From: UBA7672 sp038326205
Lineage (GTDB): Bacteria > Pseudomonadota > Alphaproteobacteria > Caulobacterales > Hyphomonadaceae
DNA: 64,000 bases
Reading direction: 5' to 3'
NCBI GenBank assembly: GCA_038326205.1
Contig: JBBQJV010000004.1
Location: 1 to 64,000, forward strand
The translations under genes were made by a program, and so were the position numbers. The notes under the pieces are model-generated. The model saw only the letters and a program-made list of their open reading frames with translations. It was not told where the DNA came from and did no database searches. This document shows, one piece after another, positions 34,333 through 43,627 of this stretch (position 1 is its first letter; the number at the start of each line of letters is the position of its first letter).

Positions 34333-35565
34333 ATGAAATTCGGCGTCGCCACATCCTCGGCTGCGGAAGCTCTCTTCTCCAACCCGCTGCGAAGCCTGCT
34401 GACCATGTTGGGCATCATCATCGGGGTGGCCTCGGTGATGGTCATGATGTCGATTGGAGAAGGCGCAAAGGCGCAGATCGACAAGCAGATCAGCAGCGTC
34501 GGCACCAACGTCCTGTCGCTTAGACCCGGCAATCTCAACCGTGGTGGGCGCAACCTTGGCGGGAGCTCAGGCCGGCCATTCACGGAGGCGGATGTGACTG
34601 CCCTTGGCGAACAGCCCTTCGTGCAGGCTGTCACCGGCACACTCTCCCAATCGGCGAACGCAGTCGCCGAAGAGGCGAATTGGGTCACCAACATCCAGGG
34701 CGGCGATGCATCTTACTTCGAGGTCAACAACTGGCGCGCAGCCGAAGGCCGCGAATTTACGGCGCAGGAAGTTCAGGGAGGCGCGACCGTCGCCCTTCTG
34801 GGGCCAACGGCCGCAAAGAACCTGTTTCCGGACGGTCGGGCCATCGGGCAGCGCATCCGCGTGAATGGCGTTCCCATTGAAGTGATCGGCATCCTTGAAT
34901 CAAAAGGCCAGTCCGGCGGGATGGGCGGGGACCGGGACGACACAATTGTGGCGCCGCTCGGAATGGTCCGTAATCGGATTACCGGTGGAAATCGTTGGGT
35001 TTCACGGCATGTTTCTGCGATCCAGATTCTGGTGCGGGACGGTTATGACGTGCTCGACGCGCAGGAAGAAACCACAACACTGATGCGTGAAAGACGCAAA
35101 ATAGCACCCGGAGAGCAGGACAATTTTGCGGTTGTTAACTTTGCAGACATGATAAAGCAGCGGGCGGCTGCGACCGAGACGATGAGCATGTTGCTTGCGT
35201 TCACGGCAGCGGTTTCGCTGATTGTCGGCGGTGTCGGTGTGATGAACATCATGCTTGTGTCAGTTACCGAGCGGACCCGGGAGATCGGGTTACGCATGGC
35301 GATCGGCGCACGTGGCGGCGACATTCTTCTGCAATTCCTGTTCGAAGCGATCGCGCTCTGCACCCTGGGCGGGCTGATCGGTATGGCAATGGGATGGGTC
35401 GGCGTGTTCGTTTACGCGCAGGTCGCTAACTCGCCGATGATGGTATCCCCCATCATCATCGCAACAGCATTGGGGGCTGCGGCCTCCGTCGGTCTGATCT
35501 TTGGCTTTTTCCCCGCCCGCAGGGCAGCCCAGCTCGACCCAATCCAGGCATTGAGACATGATTGA
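34333..35565 (+). CDS. MacB-type ABC permease (FtsX-like)
   Basis: Mechanotransmission permease, 410 residues: TM1 near 20-40 (LTMLGIIIGVASVMVMMSIGEGA), a large periplasmic domain (about 50-280), then three helices with SLIVGGVGVMNIMLVSVTERTREIGLRMAIGARGGDI, the FtsX signature. It ends FFPARRAAQLDPIQALRHD as almost all MacB permeases do. It follows the ATPase after 2 bases and overlaps the outer-membrane gene by 8. Confidence 0.94.
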   Translation: MKFGVATSSAAEALFSNPLRSLLTMLGIIIGVASVMVMMSIGEGAKAQIDKQISSVGTNVLSLRPGNLNRGGRNLGGSSGRPFTEADVTALGEQPFVQAVTGTLSQSANAVAEEANWVTNIQGGDASYFEVNNWRAAEGREFTAQEVQGGATVALLGPTAAKNLFPDGRAIGQRIRVNGVPIEVIGILESKGQSGGMGGDRDDTIVAPLGMVRNRITGGNRWVSRHVSAIQILVRDGYDVLDAQEETTTLMRERRKIAPGEQDNFAVVNFADMIKQRAAATETMSMLLAFTAAVSLIVGGVGVMNIMLVSVTERTREIGLRMAIGARGGDILLQFLFEAIALCTLGGLIGMAMGWVGVFVYAQVANSPMMVSPIIIATALGAAASVGLIFGFFPARRAAQLDPIQALRHD

Positions 35566-37009
35566 TAAAATAATGACCCGCGGCGTATCCGTGGGCGCTC
35601 TTGCTCTTCTCACCGCTTGCGGCCACCTGCCAATTGCAGAACCCGCCTTCGAGGCTTTGTCGGCCAAGCGCGCCGGCATGCCGGATGACTGGACCGTGGC
35701 GCCGATGACCGGCGATCCGGCCGCCGTGATTTCCGACTACAGCGTTTTCCAGGATGCGCAGCTCGTCTCCTACGTTCAAGAAGCGCTCGAGAACAACCGC
35801 ACGTTGCGCGCCGCCATCGAATCCGTGCGCCAGTCCGAAGCCGCACTGCAAGGCACGCGGGCGGGATTGTTTCCACAAGTCGGAGCTTCGGTGGGCGCGA
35901 ATACGTCGGCGTTGACCGACGATCTCAGCAACAACCTCGATCAGTATTCGTTCGCAGTCAGCGCGCGCTATAATGTCGACATCATGGGCGACCTCAGCGC
36001 GTCAATCCAGGCGTCGGCAGCGGGCCTTCGTTCGACCGAGGCTGTTTATGAGCAGACCCGCCGCCAGATCGCAGCGCAGGTGGCGCGTGCGTATTTCACG
36101 GTGATCGAACAGGGCCAGCAACTCGACCTCGACCGCAAGTCGCTCGACCGTCAGCGCCAGACCTTTCGCATCACGCAGACACGCTTCGACGCGGGCTCGA
36201 TCGCGCGCGACGAACTGGTGCTGGGCGAATCCCGCCTTGCGCAGGCCGAGGATTCGATCCTCGCCAGCGAAGCGTCCGCGCGCGCGGCGGTACGGGCGCT
36301 TGAACTGGCGCTGGGCCGCTTCCCCCAGAACAAGCTGAACACGCAGGGCGCCCTGCCCGAGCCGCCGACCTCGCCGCCGCTTGGCCTGCCGGAGCTGACC
36401 ATCCGGTCGCGTCCAGACGTCGTCTCAGCCGAACTCAACATGATCCAGACGTTTGCCAATACGCGCATCGCGCAGATGGGTCCGTGGCCGCAGCTCGACG
36501 CAAATCTTGCAGTCGGACTGACGAACACCACGATCAACACGACGTCCAACCTGTTCAGCTTCGACAACCTCGCCCTGTCGATCGGCGCTTCGCTGGCGCA
36601 GACGATCTTTGACGGCGGCGCGATCGACGCCCGCGTGAAGGTCGCCACGTCGCAGGAACGCGCGGCGCTAGAACGTTACGGTCAGACCATCATCAGCGCT
36701 TATGGTGACATCGTCGCAGCGGTGGATACGTTCAACACGCTGGGTTCGCGCAACGTGGCGCTGACCAAGGCGTCGAGCGCGGCCAATGAAGTGCTGCGGC
36801 TGGGCGAGCTGAAATATCAGGAAGGCTCCGAAAGCCTGCTCAACCTGTTCACGGTGCGGGATAGCGCAGAGCAGGCCGAGTCCAACCTGATCGCCAATCG
36901 CCGCGCGCGGCTGGAACAGTGGATCGTTCTGCACACCGCGCTGGGCGGCAATCCGACGAGGTCCCAACCGCTGGCGACTACCGCCAGCACGGCGGACGGG
37001 AAGCCGTAA
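35558..37009 (+). CDS. NodT/TolC family outer-membrane efflux lipoprotein
   Basis: Outer-membrane channel of the tripartite pump, 483 residues. A lipobox LLTAC places the acylated Cys at residue 21. Two OEP repeats follow: the first from about 65 (ISDYSVFQDAQLVSYVQEALENN) with long heptad helices, the second from about 270 (LPELTIRSRPDVVSAELNM). The barrel strands YSFAVSARYNVDIMG and LALSIGASLAQTIFDGG are typical. Being last in the operon with adaptor, ATPase and permease, it makes the system self-contained. Confidence 0.93.
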   Translation: MIDKIMTRGVSVGALALLTACGHLPIAEPAFEALSAKRAGMPDDWTVAPMTGDPAAVISDYSVFQDAQLVSYVQEALENNRTLRAAIESVRQSEAALQGTRAGLFPQVGASVGANTSALTDDLSNNLDQYSFAVSARYNVDIMGDLSASIQASAAGLRSTEAVYEQTRRQIAAQVARAYFTVIEQGQQLDLDRKSLDRQRQTFRITQTRFDAGSIARDELVLGESRLAQAEDSILASEASARAAVRALELALGRFPQNKLNTQGALPEPPTSPPLGLPELTIRSRPDVVSAELNMIQTFANTRIAQMGPWPQLDANLAVGLTNTTINTTSNLFSFDNLALSIGASLAQTIFDGGAIDARVKVATSQERAALERYGQTIISAYGDIVAAVDTFNTLGSRNVALTKASSAANEVLRLGELKYQEGSESLLNLFTVRDSAEQAESNLIANRRARLEQWIVLHTALGGNPTRSQPLATTASTADGKP

Positions 37010-37031
37010 CCTCTCTTCAATTTAGCGCATG

Positions 37032-37064
37032 CGGCCGTCGCTCACCTGCGGCGGCCGTTTTGTT
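37032..37064 (+). terminator. Rho-independent terminator
   Basis: CGGCCGTCGC (37032-37041) pairs with GCGGCGGCCG (37048-37057, one G-U) over a 6-base loop, followed by TTTTGTTT. It ends the efflux operon before the convergent ligase gene. Confidence 0.8.
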
Positions 37065-37069
37065 TAGGG

Positions 37070-38473
37070 TTAGTCAAACAGCGACTTGTGCGTTTCGCGC
37101 AGCACATTCTTCTGCACCTTGCCCATGGCGTTGCGCGGGAGATCATCGACGAAGAAGATGCGCTTGGGCGTCTTGAAGGCGGCGAGGCGTTTGCGGCATT
37201 CGGCGATCATCTCGGCCTCGTCTCCGTGCCCGATGACCACGGCGGCGACGCCCTCGCCGAAGTCGGGATGCGGGAGGCCGATGACGGCGCTTTCGGTGAC
37301 GCCGGGGAGTTCATCGAGGATCAGCTCGATCTCTTTCGGGTAGACATTGTAGCCGCCGGAAATGATGAGGTCCTTAGCGCGGCCGGAGATCCAGACTCGG
37401 CCGTCTGTGTCCTGCCGGCCAACATCGCCGGTGATGAAGTAGCCATCGCGGGTGAATTCTTCCGCGGTCTTTTCCGGCATCCGCCAGTAGGCCGAGAAGA
37501 CGCTTGGACCGCGGATTTCGATGACGCCGGTCTCCTCTCCCCCGCCGATGCGAAGATCGACGCCAGGAAGTGGATAGCCGACCGAACCCGCGATACGTTC
37601 GCCGTCCAGTGGGTTGGAACTGATGATAACAGCTTCGCTCATGCCGTAGCGCTCGAGAATACGGTGGCCCGTGCGTTGCTCGAACTCGGCATGGGTTGTC
37701 GGCAGCAACGGCGCTGAACCCGATATAAAGACACGCACGTTGGCGGCGGCCTCGCGCGTGAAAGCGGGATTGGCAAGGAGGCGCGTGTAAAAGGTGGGTA
37801 CGCCCATCATGACGGTGGCGCGCTTGAGGCCAGCTAGAACTTCTACGTCGGAGAATTTCGAGAGCCAGATCATTGGAGAGCCGGAGAGGAAGGCGCAGTG
37901 CATCGCCACGAAGAGGCCGTGTACGTGGAAGATTGGCAGGGCATGTAGCAGGACATCGTCCGGCGTGAAGGCCCATGCCTTGTGCAGCGCAACAGCATTG
38001 GCGGCAAGATTGCCGTGGGTGAGCATCGCGCCTTTCGAGCGGCCGGTCGTGCCGCTGGTGTAGATGATCGACGCGAGATCATCGTTGCCGCGGGGCGCTG
38101 CTGCATTGAGTGGCGAGAAATTCTGGCAGTCGCGCAGGTAAGCTGGCGGATCGGTGATGAGTTCGCGCGGCTCTGCGTCGCGGACGAAGTATTCAACCTC
38201 GCTGGGCGTGTAGGCCGCATTGAGCGGCAGGTAGACAGCGCCCGCCTTCAGGACGCCGAGATAAATCATCACGCTTTCGATACTCTTCTCGGCCTGCAAC
38301 GCGATGCGGTCGCCGGGCGCCACGCCCTGCGCCACCAGCCTTCCAGCCACGGCGGAGGCCCCCGCTTCGAGTTCGCCGTAACTCACGTGTCGTCCATCCG
38401 GCAGGATGAAGCACGGACGCGACCTGTCGGCAGGGAACGCCTTGACGAAAAGATCGATCAGTCGGTTGCTCAT
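37070..38473 (-). CDS. Malonyl-CoA synthetase (MatB)-like acyl-CoA ligase
   Basis: Activates a carboxylic acid, most likely malonate or methylmalonate, to its CoA thioester via an acyl-AMP. The 467-residue protein keeps every ANL motif: YTSGTTGRSKG (138-148), LPIFHVHGL, ERYGMSEAV, YFITGDVGRQDTDGRVWISGR and the catalytic-Lys segment LPRNAMGKVQKNVLRE. The HVHGL and YGMSE forms and short length favour MatB. In contrast to the ligase at 11.3 kb, this one looks fully active. It is divergent from the aminotransferase gene. Confidence 0.87.
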   Translation of the reverse strand: MSNRLIDLFVKAFPADRSRPCFILPDGRHVSYGELEAGASAVAGRLVAQGVAPGDRIALQAEKSIESVMIYLGVLKAGAVYLPLNAAYTPSEVEYFVRDAEPRELITDPPAYLRDCQNFSPLNAAAPRGNDDLASIIYTSGTTGRSKGAMLTHGNLAANAVALHKAWAFTPDDVLLHALPIFHVHGLFVAMHCAFLSGSPMIWLSKFSDVEVLAGLKRATVMMGVPTFYTRLLANPAFTREAAANVRVFISGSAPLLPTTHAEFEQRTGHRILERYGMSEAVIISSNPLDGERIAGSVGYPLPGVDLRIGGGEETGVIEIRGPSVFSAYWRMPEKTAEEFTRDGYFITGDVGRQDTDGRVWISGRAKDLIISGGYNVYPKEIELILDELPGVTESAVIGLPHPDFGEGVAAVVIGHGDEAEMIAECRKRLAAFKTPKRIFFVDDLPRNAMGKVQKNVLRETHKSLFD

Positions 38474-38602
38474 TCACGTTGCCTGCGTCGTACTGGGGTT
38501 GGTCATTTAGAGGCGCAATCGTCTAGCTGACGAAGCCTGCGCTGGACATGAGGTCTGCGCAACGCTGTAACTCGTCTAGACATGAGTCGAGGATCAACCG
38601 GC

Positions 38603-39868
38603 ATGAGTCACCCTATCGACAAAGCCCTGCGCGAACGCGCGGCTCGCGTCATTCCCGGCGGCATGTACGGCCACCAGGCTGTGGGCGCCCTGCCCGAAGG
38701 CTATCCGCAGTTTTTCGCACGAGCGGAGGGCGCGTGGCTGTGGGACATGGATGGCAATCGGCTGCTGGACCTGATGTGCGCCTACGGCCCGCAGCTGTTC
38801 GGCTATGGCAATGCGAAGATCGATCGGGCCTATGTCGACCAGATGGCAATGGGAGATGCGATGACCGGACCATCGGCATTGATCGTCGAACTAGCCGAGA
38901 AGATGGTCGCGATGATTGGTCATGCCGACTGGGCGATGTTCTGCAAGAACGGATCGGATGCGACGACGATGGCGCTGATGACGGCGCGGGCGCATACCGG
39001 CAAGACGGGCGTAGTGCGGGCGCGCGGCGCTTATCACGGCTCGCAAACGTGGAGCAATCCGCGCCCCCGCGGCATCGCGCCGGGCGATCAGGCGGAGCAA
39101 CATTTCTGCGACTACAATGACGTCGCGAGCCTCGAGGCGGCTGTTGCGGCGGCAGGAACAAACCTCGCAGCGATCTTTGCAGCGCCCTATCGGCATGATG
39201 TGTTCGTGGACCAGACACAGCCTGACGCTGCCTACGCAAGGCGCGCGCGGGAACTGGCGGATGAGACCGGCGCGCTGCTGATCGTCGATGACGTTCGCGC
39301 TGGTTTCCGCATGGCGCGCGATTGCAGCTGGTCGGTCGTGGGCGTCGTGCCGGACCTGTCATGCTGGGGCAAGGCGATTGCCAACGGGCATCCGATTTCG
39401 GCGCTGGTGGGATCAGACAAGGCGCGCGGCGCGGCGGAGAAAATCTACGCCACGGGGTCCTACTGGTTTGCTGCCGCGGCCATGGCGGCCAGCCTGACTA
39501 CGCTGGAGCTGATTCATTCGACCGACTATCTTGAACGCATCGTCGCGATGGGGGAGCGACTGCGCGCGGGCCTGGTCGCTTGCGCAGGCAAACATGGCTT
39601 CACGCTGCGCCAGAGCGGCCCGGCGCAGATGCCGCTGATCCTGTTCGACAAAGACCCCGACATGCGTCTGGGGTATCACTGGTGCTCAAACATGGTCACG
39701 CACGGGGTCTACGTTCATCCGTGGCACAACATGTTCATGTCGGCCGCGATGACAGATGAGAATATCGACTTCGCGCTGCATGCCGCTGAAGCGGCATTCA
39801 AGGAACTGGAACTTGCCGCACCGACGCTGGGGACGAATACGCGGTACCCCGGACCGAAGCGCGTGTGA
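38603..39868 (+). CDS. Class III aminotransferase (glutamate-1-semialdehyde aminomutase-like)
   Basis: PLP enzyme of 421 residues. PLP-phosphate contact NGSDATTMA is at 116-124, the Asp pair VDDVRAGFR at 228-236 and the Schiff-base Lys at 257 in LSCWGKAIANGHP. It resembles the HemL branch but the usual VFDEV is VDDV and the rest diverges, so a haem role is unlikely; omega- or beta-amino-acid transamination is more plausible. ATG 38603 has GAGGA 9 bases upstream; an earlier ATG (38582) has none. Confidence 0.85.
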   Translation: MSHPIDKALRERAARVIPGGMYGHQAVGALPEGYPQFFARAEGAWLWDMDGNRLLDLMCAYGPQLFGYGNAKIDRAYVDQMAMGDAMTGPSALIVELAEKMVAMIGHADWAMFCKNGSDATTMALMTARAHTGKTGVVRARGAYHGSQTWSNPRPRGIAPGDQAEQHFCDYNDVASLEAAVAAAGTNLAAIFAAPYRHDVFVDQTQPDAAYARRARELADETGALLIVDDVRAGFRMARDCSWSVVGVVPDLSCWGKAIANGHPISALVGSDKARGAAEKIYATGSYWFAAAAMAASLTTLELIHSTDYLERIVAMGERLRAGLVACAGKHGFTLRQSGPAQMPLILFDKDPDMRLGYHWCSNMVTHGVYVHPWHNMFMSAAMTDENIDFALHAAEAAFKELELAAPTLGTNTRYPGPKRV

Positions 39869-39963
39869 AATGCCCATCTTCTCCCCTGTTGACCCTGTCT
39901 GACGCCCGACTAGTCTGCGCGGCGTCACCCGGCGGGGCCGGGCATTCCAACAGGGCGTGTGAA

Positions 39964-41778
39964 ATGAGAAAAATTCTTCTGGGCGGCGCCGCCGCTTTTG
40001 CAATCGCGCTTGCGGGCTGTAACGGCGCAGCCACGACCGCAGCAAAGCCGGACGCCGCAACCTTCCTGGCGAACGCCGAGAAGGAAATTTCGGATTTCTC
40101 CGATTACTCGGCCCGCGTGCAATGGGTGAACTCGAATTTCATCACCGACGATACTGACTGGCTGGCCTCGCGCGCCGGGTCGGAAGGCACGCTGCTGGGC
40201 GTGCGGCTGGCCAACGCCACGAAGGATTACGCCAACGCGCAGCTGACGGCTGAGCAGAAGCGCAAGATGGCGATCCTGCTGGCTGGCCTGGTTATTCCCG
40301 CGCCCTCCTCAGGCACGCCGGAAGAGCAGAAAAAGATTTCTGACGAGCTCAACACGATTACGACGAACCTGCAGTCGACCTACGGCAAGGGCAAGTTCAC
40401 GATCGATGGCAAGGAGCTGAACCTCGAAGAGCTCTCGGCGATCCTGTCGGATTCCCGCGACCCGAAGAAGCTGCAGCAGGCGTGGGAAGGTTGGCAGACC
40501 GTCGCCGTGCCTATGGCCAAGGACTACGCTCGCATGGTCGAGATCGGCAACGCCGGCGCCAAGGAGCTTGGCTTCTCCGACATCGCTGACATGTGGCTCT
40601 CCAACTACGACATGCCCTCGAAGGATATGGAGGCCACGGTCGAGAAGCTGTGGGGGCAGGTCCAGCCACTTTACAACGACCTGCACTGCTACACGCGCGC
40701 CAGGCTCAACAAGAAGTATGGCGACGCGGTGCAACCGACGACCGGCCCGATCCGCGCCGACCTCCTCGGCAACATGTGGGCGCAACAGTGGAATGGTATC
40801 TACGACATCGTCGCTCCTCCCGCTTCGGATCCCGGTTTCGACCTCAACAAGGCGCTGGTGCAGAAGAACTACGACCCCATCAAGATGGTGAAGACCGGCG
40901 AGGCCTTCTACACATCGCTCGGCCTACCACCCCTGCCCGATACCTTCTGGGAGCGCTCGCTGATCACGCGTCCGCGGGACCGCGAAGTCGTGTGCCACGC
41001 CTCGGCCTGGGACCTCGACAGCCTCGACGACATCCGCATCAAGATGTGCACGCAGGTGAACGCGGAGGACTTCTCCACTGTCCACCACGAGCTGGGCCAT
41101 AACTTCTATCAGCGCGCCTACAAGGGTCAGGACTTCCTTTTCCGCAACGGCGCGAACGACGGCTTCCACGAGGCCATCGGCGACTTCATCGCGCTGTCGA
41201 TCACGCCCGAATACCTGAAGGAGATCGGCCTGATCTCGAAGGTGCCGTCGGCTGACGCCGACATCGGCCTCCTGATGGATCGCGCGCTGGAGAAGGTCGC
41301 ATTCCTGCCCTTCGGCCTCAAGGTCGACAAATGGCGCTGGCAGGTGTTCCGCGGCGAGACCACGCCAGCGCAATACAACCAGGCTTGGGTCGACCTTGGT
41401 CTGAAATATCAGGGCATCGCGCCTCCCGGCCCGCGCCCAGCTGATGCCTTCGATCCGGGCGCAAAATTCCACGTGCCCGGCAACACGCCTTACCTGCGTT
41501 ACTTCCTGTCCTTCATCCTCCAGTTCCAGTTCCAGAAAGCCGCGTGCGAACAGGCAGGCTGGACAGGTCCGCTGCACCGCTGCTCGATCTACGGCAACAA
41601 GGAAGTCGGCGCGAAGTTCACCAAGATGCTGGAAATGGGCGCCAGCAAACCGTGGCCAGATGCACTCGAAGCCTTCACCGGCACACGCGAGATCGACGGA
41701 TCGGCGCTGGTCTCCTACTTCGCCCCGCTGCAAACGTGGCTCAAGGAACAGAACAAAGGTCAAACCTGCGGCTGGTAG
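39964..41778 (+). CDS. M2 family peptidyl-dipeptidase (ACE homologue), lipoprotein
   Basis: Exported zinc peptidase removing C-terminal dipeptides, 604 residues, about one ACE catalytic domain. Signal MRKILLGGAAAFAIALAGC carries lipobox LAGC (Cys19). The zinc site is H375-E376-x-x-H379 in HHELGH, with the third ligand in DGFHEAIGDFIALS 24 residues on. HVPGNTPYLRYFLSFILQFQ and the CSIYGNKEVG segment also match ACE. The ATG at 39964 starts the signal peptide. Bacterial members probably serve peptide nutrition. Confidence 0.95.
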   Translation: MRKILLGGAAAFAIALAGCNGAATTAAKPDAATFLANAEKEISDFSDYSARVQWVNSNFITDDTDWLASRAGSEGTLLGVRLANATKDYANAQLTAEQKRKMAILLAGLVIPAPSSGTPEEQKKISDELNTITTNLQSTYGKGKFTIDGKELNLEELSAILSDSRDPKKLQQAWEGWQTVAVPMAKDYARMVEIGNAGAKELGFSDIADMWLSNYDMPSKDMEATVEKLWGQVQPLYNDLHCYTRARLNKKYGDAVQPTTGPIRADLLGNMWAQQWNGIYDIVAPPASDPGFDLNKALVQKNYDPIKMVKTGEAFYTSLGLPPLPDTFWERSLITRPRDREVVCHASAWDLDSLDDIRIKMCTQVNAEDFSTVHHELGHNFYQRAYKGQDFLFRNGANDGFHEAIGDFIALSITPEYLKEIGLISKVPSADADIGLLMDRALEKVAFLPFGLKVDKWRWQVFRGETTPAQYNQAWVDLGLKYQGIAPPGPRPADAFDPGAKFHVPGNTPYLRYFLSFILQFQFQKAACEQAGWTGPLHRCSIYGNKEVGAKFTKMLEMGASKPWPDALEAFTGTREIDGSALVSYFAPLQTWLKEQNKGQTCGW

Positions 41779-41803
41779 AGCCTGCGCGAGGTGAGTTGGA
41801 AGA

Positions 41804-41838
41804 ACGCCGCCCTGGAAACGGGGTGGCGTTTTTGCTGG
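41804..41838 (+). terminator. Rho-independent terminator
   Basis: A 12-bp stem, AACGCCGCCCTG with CGGGGTGGCGTT (two G-U pairs), capped by GAAA and followed by TTTTG. It ends the M2 peptidase transcript 64 bases before the next start. Confidence 0.85.
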
Positions 41839-41901
41839 CGCAGGGCGCTGTTGGTTCTGGCACGGAGCGCGTCTACGGTTTGCGGAAAGCGGAGAGACGA
41901 T

Positions 41902-43434
41902 TTGTTGCGGAACGTGATGAGTTTGTTCTTGTTGATGCTGGCGGCCTGCGCATCGCCACCGGTATTTGATCCAACATTGCCGCCGCTGGTGCTGACGGGT
42001 GAGATCACCCGGGCGGATCACCAGACCTATCGCGAGATACCCTTCACGGCGCCGCCGGGCACGGGCCGCATCACTGTCGACTTTACCTATGATAAGACGA
42101 ACCGCACGGTGATCGACCTTGGATTGCGTGACACGCTGGGGCCGCGCGGTTGGAGCGGAGGAAACAAGAACCATTTCGCGGTTCTGGAGTTCAGCGCCAC
42201 GCCCTCTTACCGCTCCGGCCCCATCCAGCCCGGCGAATGGAAACTGGTGCTGGGCGTACCGAATATCCGTGAGGGGCAAACAGCCAGGTACGAAGCAATC
42301 ATCACCTTCAGCGCAGAACGCGGCGAGGAACCCAAAACTCCTCTTGCCGACCTGTCGATTCCCCTGGCCACGCAAGCGGGTTGGCGGCGGGGCGATTTCC
42401 ACACGCACACCTGGCATTCCGATGGATCGTGCGACGCTGACGCGCTACCGCGTAACAACGCCGATCCCTCGCGTGGGCCTTGTCCTGCGATGAATACGTT
42501 CAAGGCTGCTCGCGATGCCGGTCTCGATTTCGTGGCGATCACGGATCACAACACGATCACGCAGCTTGCCGATATCCGCGCGATGCAGGCCAGTTACCCG
42601 AAGACGTTGCTGATCCCGGGAACTGAAGTGACGACGTTCTTTGGTCACGCCAACGTCATCGGCAATTCGGATTTCGTGGATTTCCAGTTGGGCAGCCCTC
42701 GCCTTCCGACGCTGGACAAACTGTTCGACGAAGCGGCGGCGCAAGACGCGATTGTTTCAGTGAACCATCCCGGCCTGCCCTCCGGCGAGATCTGCATGGG
42801 ATGCGGATGGACGGCTAAGAACACAGACTGGTCACGCGTTACCGCCATCGAGGTGATCAACGGATCGACGCTGCGCACCGGCGGCGCGGAGACCTCGACC
42901 GGCGGCATAGCGTTCTGGGAGAATCTGCTACGTCAAGGGTATCGCCTCACCGCCATTGGCGGCAGCGATAATCACGATGCCATGGATCGTACGGGAGCGA
43001 AGCAGTCGCCGGTCGGGCGGCCATCGACTGTGGTCTATGCGGAGGAACTCTCGACGCACAAAATTGTAGCGGGCGTTAAATCCGGCCGCGTGTTCGTCGA
43101 TGCGGCTGGCTTGCCCGGCGCGGTGCTCGATATGGAAGCGCGCGCGGGATCGCGCTCGGCGTGGATGGGCGGGCAGATACAGTTCGGCTCCGGCGAGGAA
43201 GCAGGTATCACTGTGACGACGGCGAACGTGCCGGGCGAAACACGAATGGAAATAGTCGCTGATGGTCTGGATACGGTGGCCAGCGCGATGGCGATTGGAC
43301 CGGCGCCTTCGTTCACGGTGAAGCTGGCTTCAGGCGCCTCCCGCGGGTGGGTGCGGGTCAACATACGCGACGCTTCAGGCAAGCTGTTGCTGCTCGGCAA
43401 CCCGATCTATGTCACGCGCGCTGGCTCGCGCTGA
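41902..43434 (+). CDS. CehA/McbA family PHP-type metallohydrolase, lipoprotein
   Basis: Exported metal-dependent hydrolase of about 510 residues. PHP motifs are GDFHTHTWHSDGS, VAITDHNTI, IPGTEVTTFFGHANVIG and IGGSDNHDA, the expected His/Asp metal ligands. An N-terminal beta domain precedes them and a C-terminal beta domain follows. The lipobox is LAAC. An ATG at 41917 gives a signal without positive charge and without a ribosome-binding site; the TTG at 41902 has GGAGA 6 bases upstream and yields LLRNVMSLFLLMLAAC, so I prefer it. The CehA group includes carbaryl esterase and phosphoesterases; the substrate is unknown. Confidence 0.85.
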   Translation: MLRNVMSLFLLMLAACASPPVFDPTLPPLVLTGEITRADHQTYREIPFTAPPGTGRITVDFTYDKTNRTVIDLGLRDTLGPRGWSGGNKNHFAVLEFSATPSYRSGPIQPGEWKLVLGVPNIREGQTARYEAIITFSAERGEEPKTPLADLSIPLATQAGWRRGDFHTHTWHSDGSCDADALPRNNADPSRGPCPAMNTFKAARDAGLDFVAITDHNTITQLADIRAMQASYPKTLLIPGTEVTTFFGHANVIGNSDFVDFQLGSPRLPTLDKLFDEAAAQDAIVSVNHPGLPSGEICMGCGWTAKNTDWSRVTAIEVINGSTLRTGGAETSTGGIAFWENLLRQGYRLTAIGGSDNHDAMDRTGAKQSPVGRPSTVVYAEELSTHKIVAGVKSGRVFVDAAGLPGAVLDMEARAGSRSAWMGGQIQFGSGEEAGITVTTANVPGETRMEIVADGLDTVASAMAIGPAPSFTVKLASGASRGWVRVNIRDASGKLLLLGNPIYVTRAGSR

Positions 43435-43627
43435 CGGGCGAGCGCTGGAATAGTCGCATAGTTAAAGGCCATCCGTTTGAGGGTATTGCCTAGTTGTCGT
43501 TCTGCTTCCGCTAGAATTCATGGCGCCTGAGGCGCCCAAATCCCGGTGTTTGGCAATTGTGGCCGCCTGCCATCGCGGTTAGTCTCGAGCCGGAACTAGG
43601 GGTGGCGTGTGGTGTGGGACGAAAAAA

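Noticed and set aside
40924..42417. 497-codon open frame on the minus strand
   Set aside because: Lies opposite the M2 peptidase and PHP hydrolase genes, both with clear catalytic motifs.
43522..43536. GGCGCC-TGA-GGCGCC hairpin before the SPFH-like gene
   Set aside because: Six-bp stem without a T-run and common by chance at this GC content; no role assigned.
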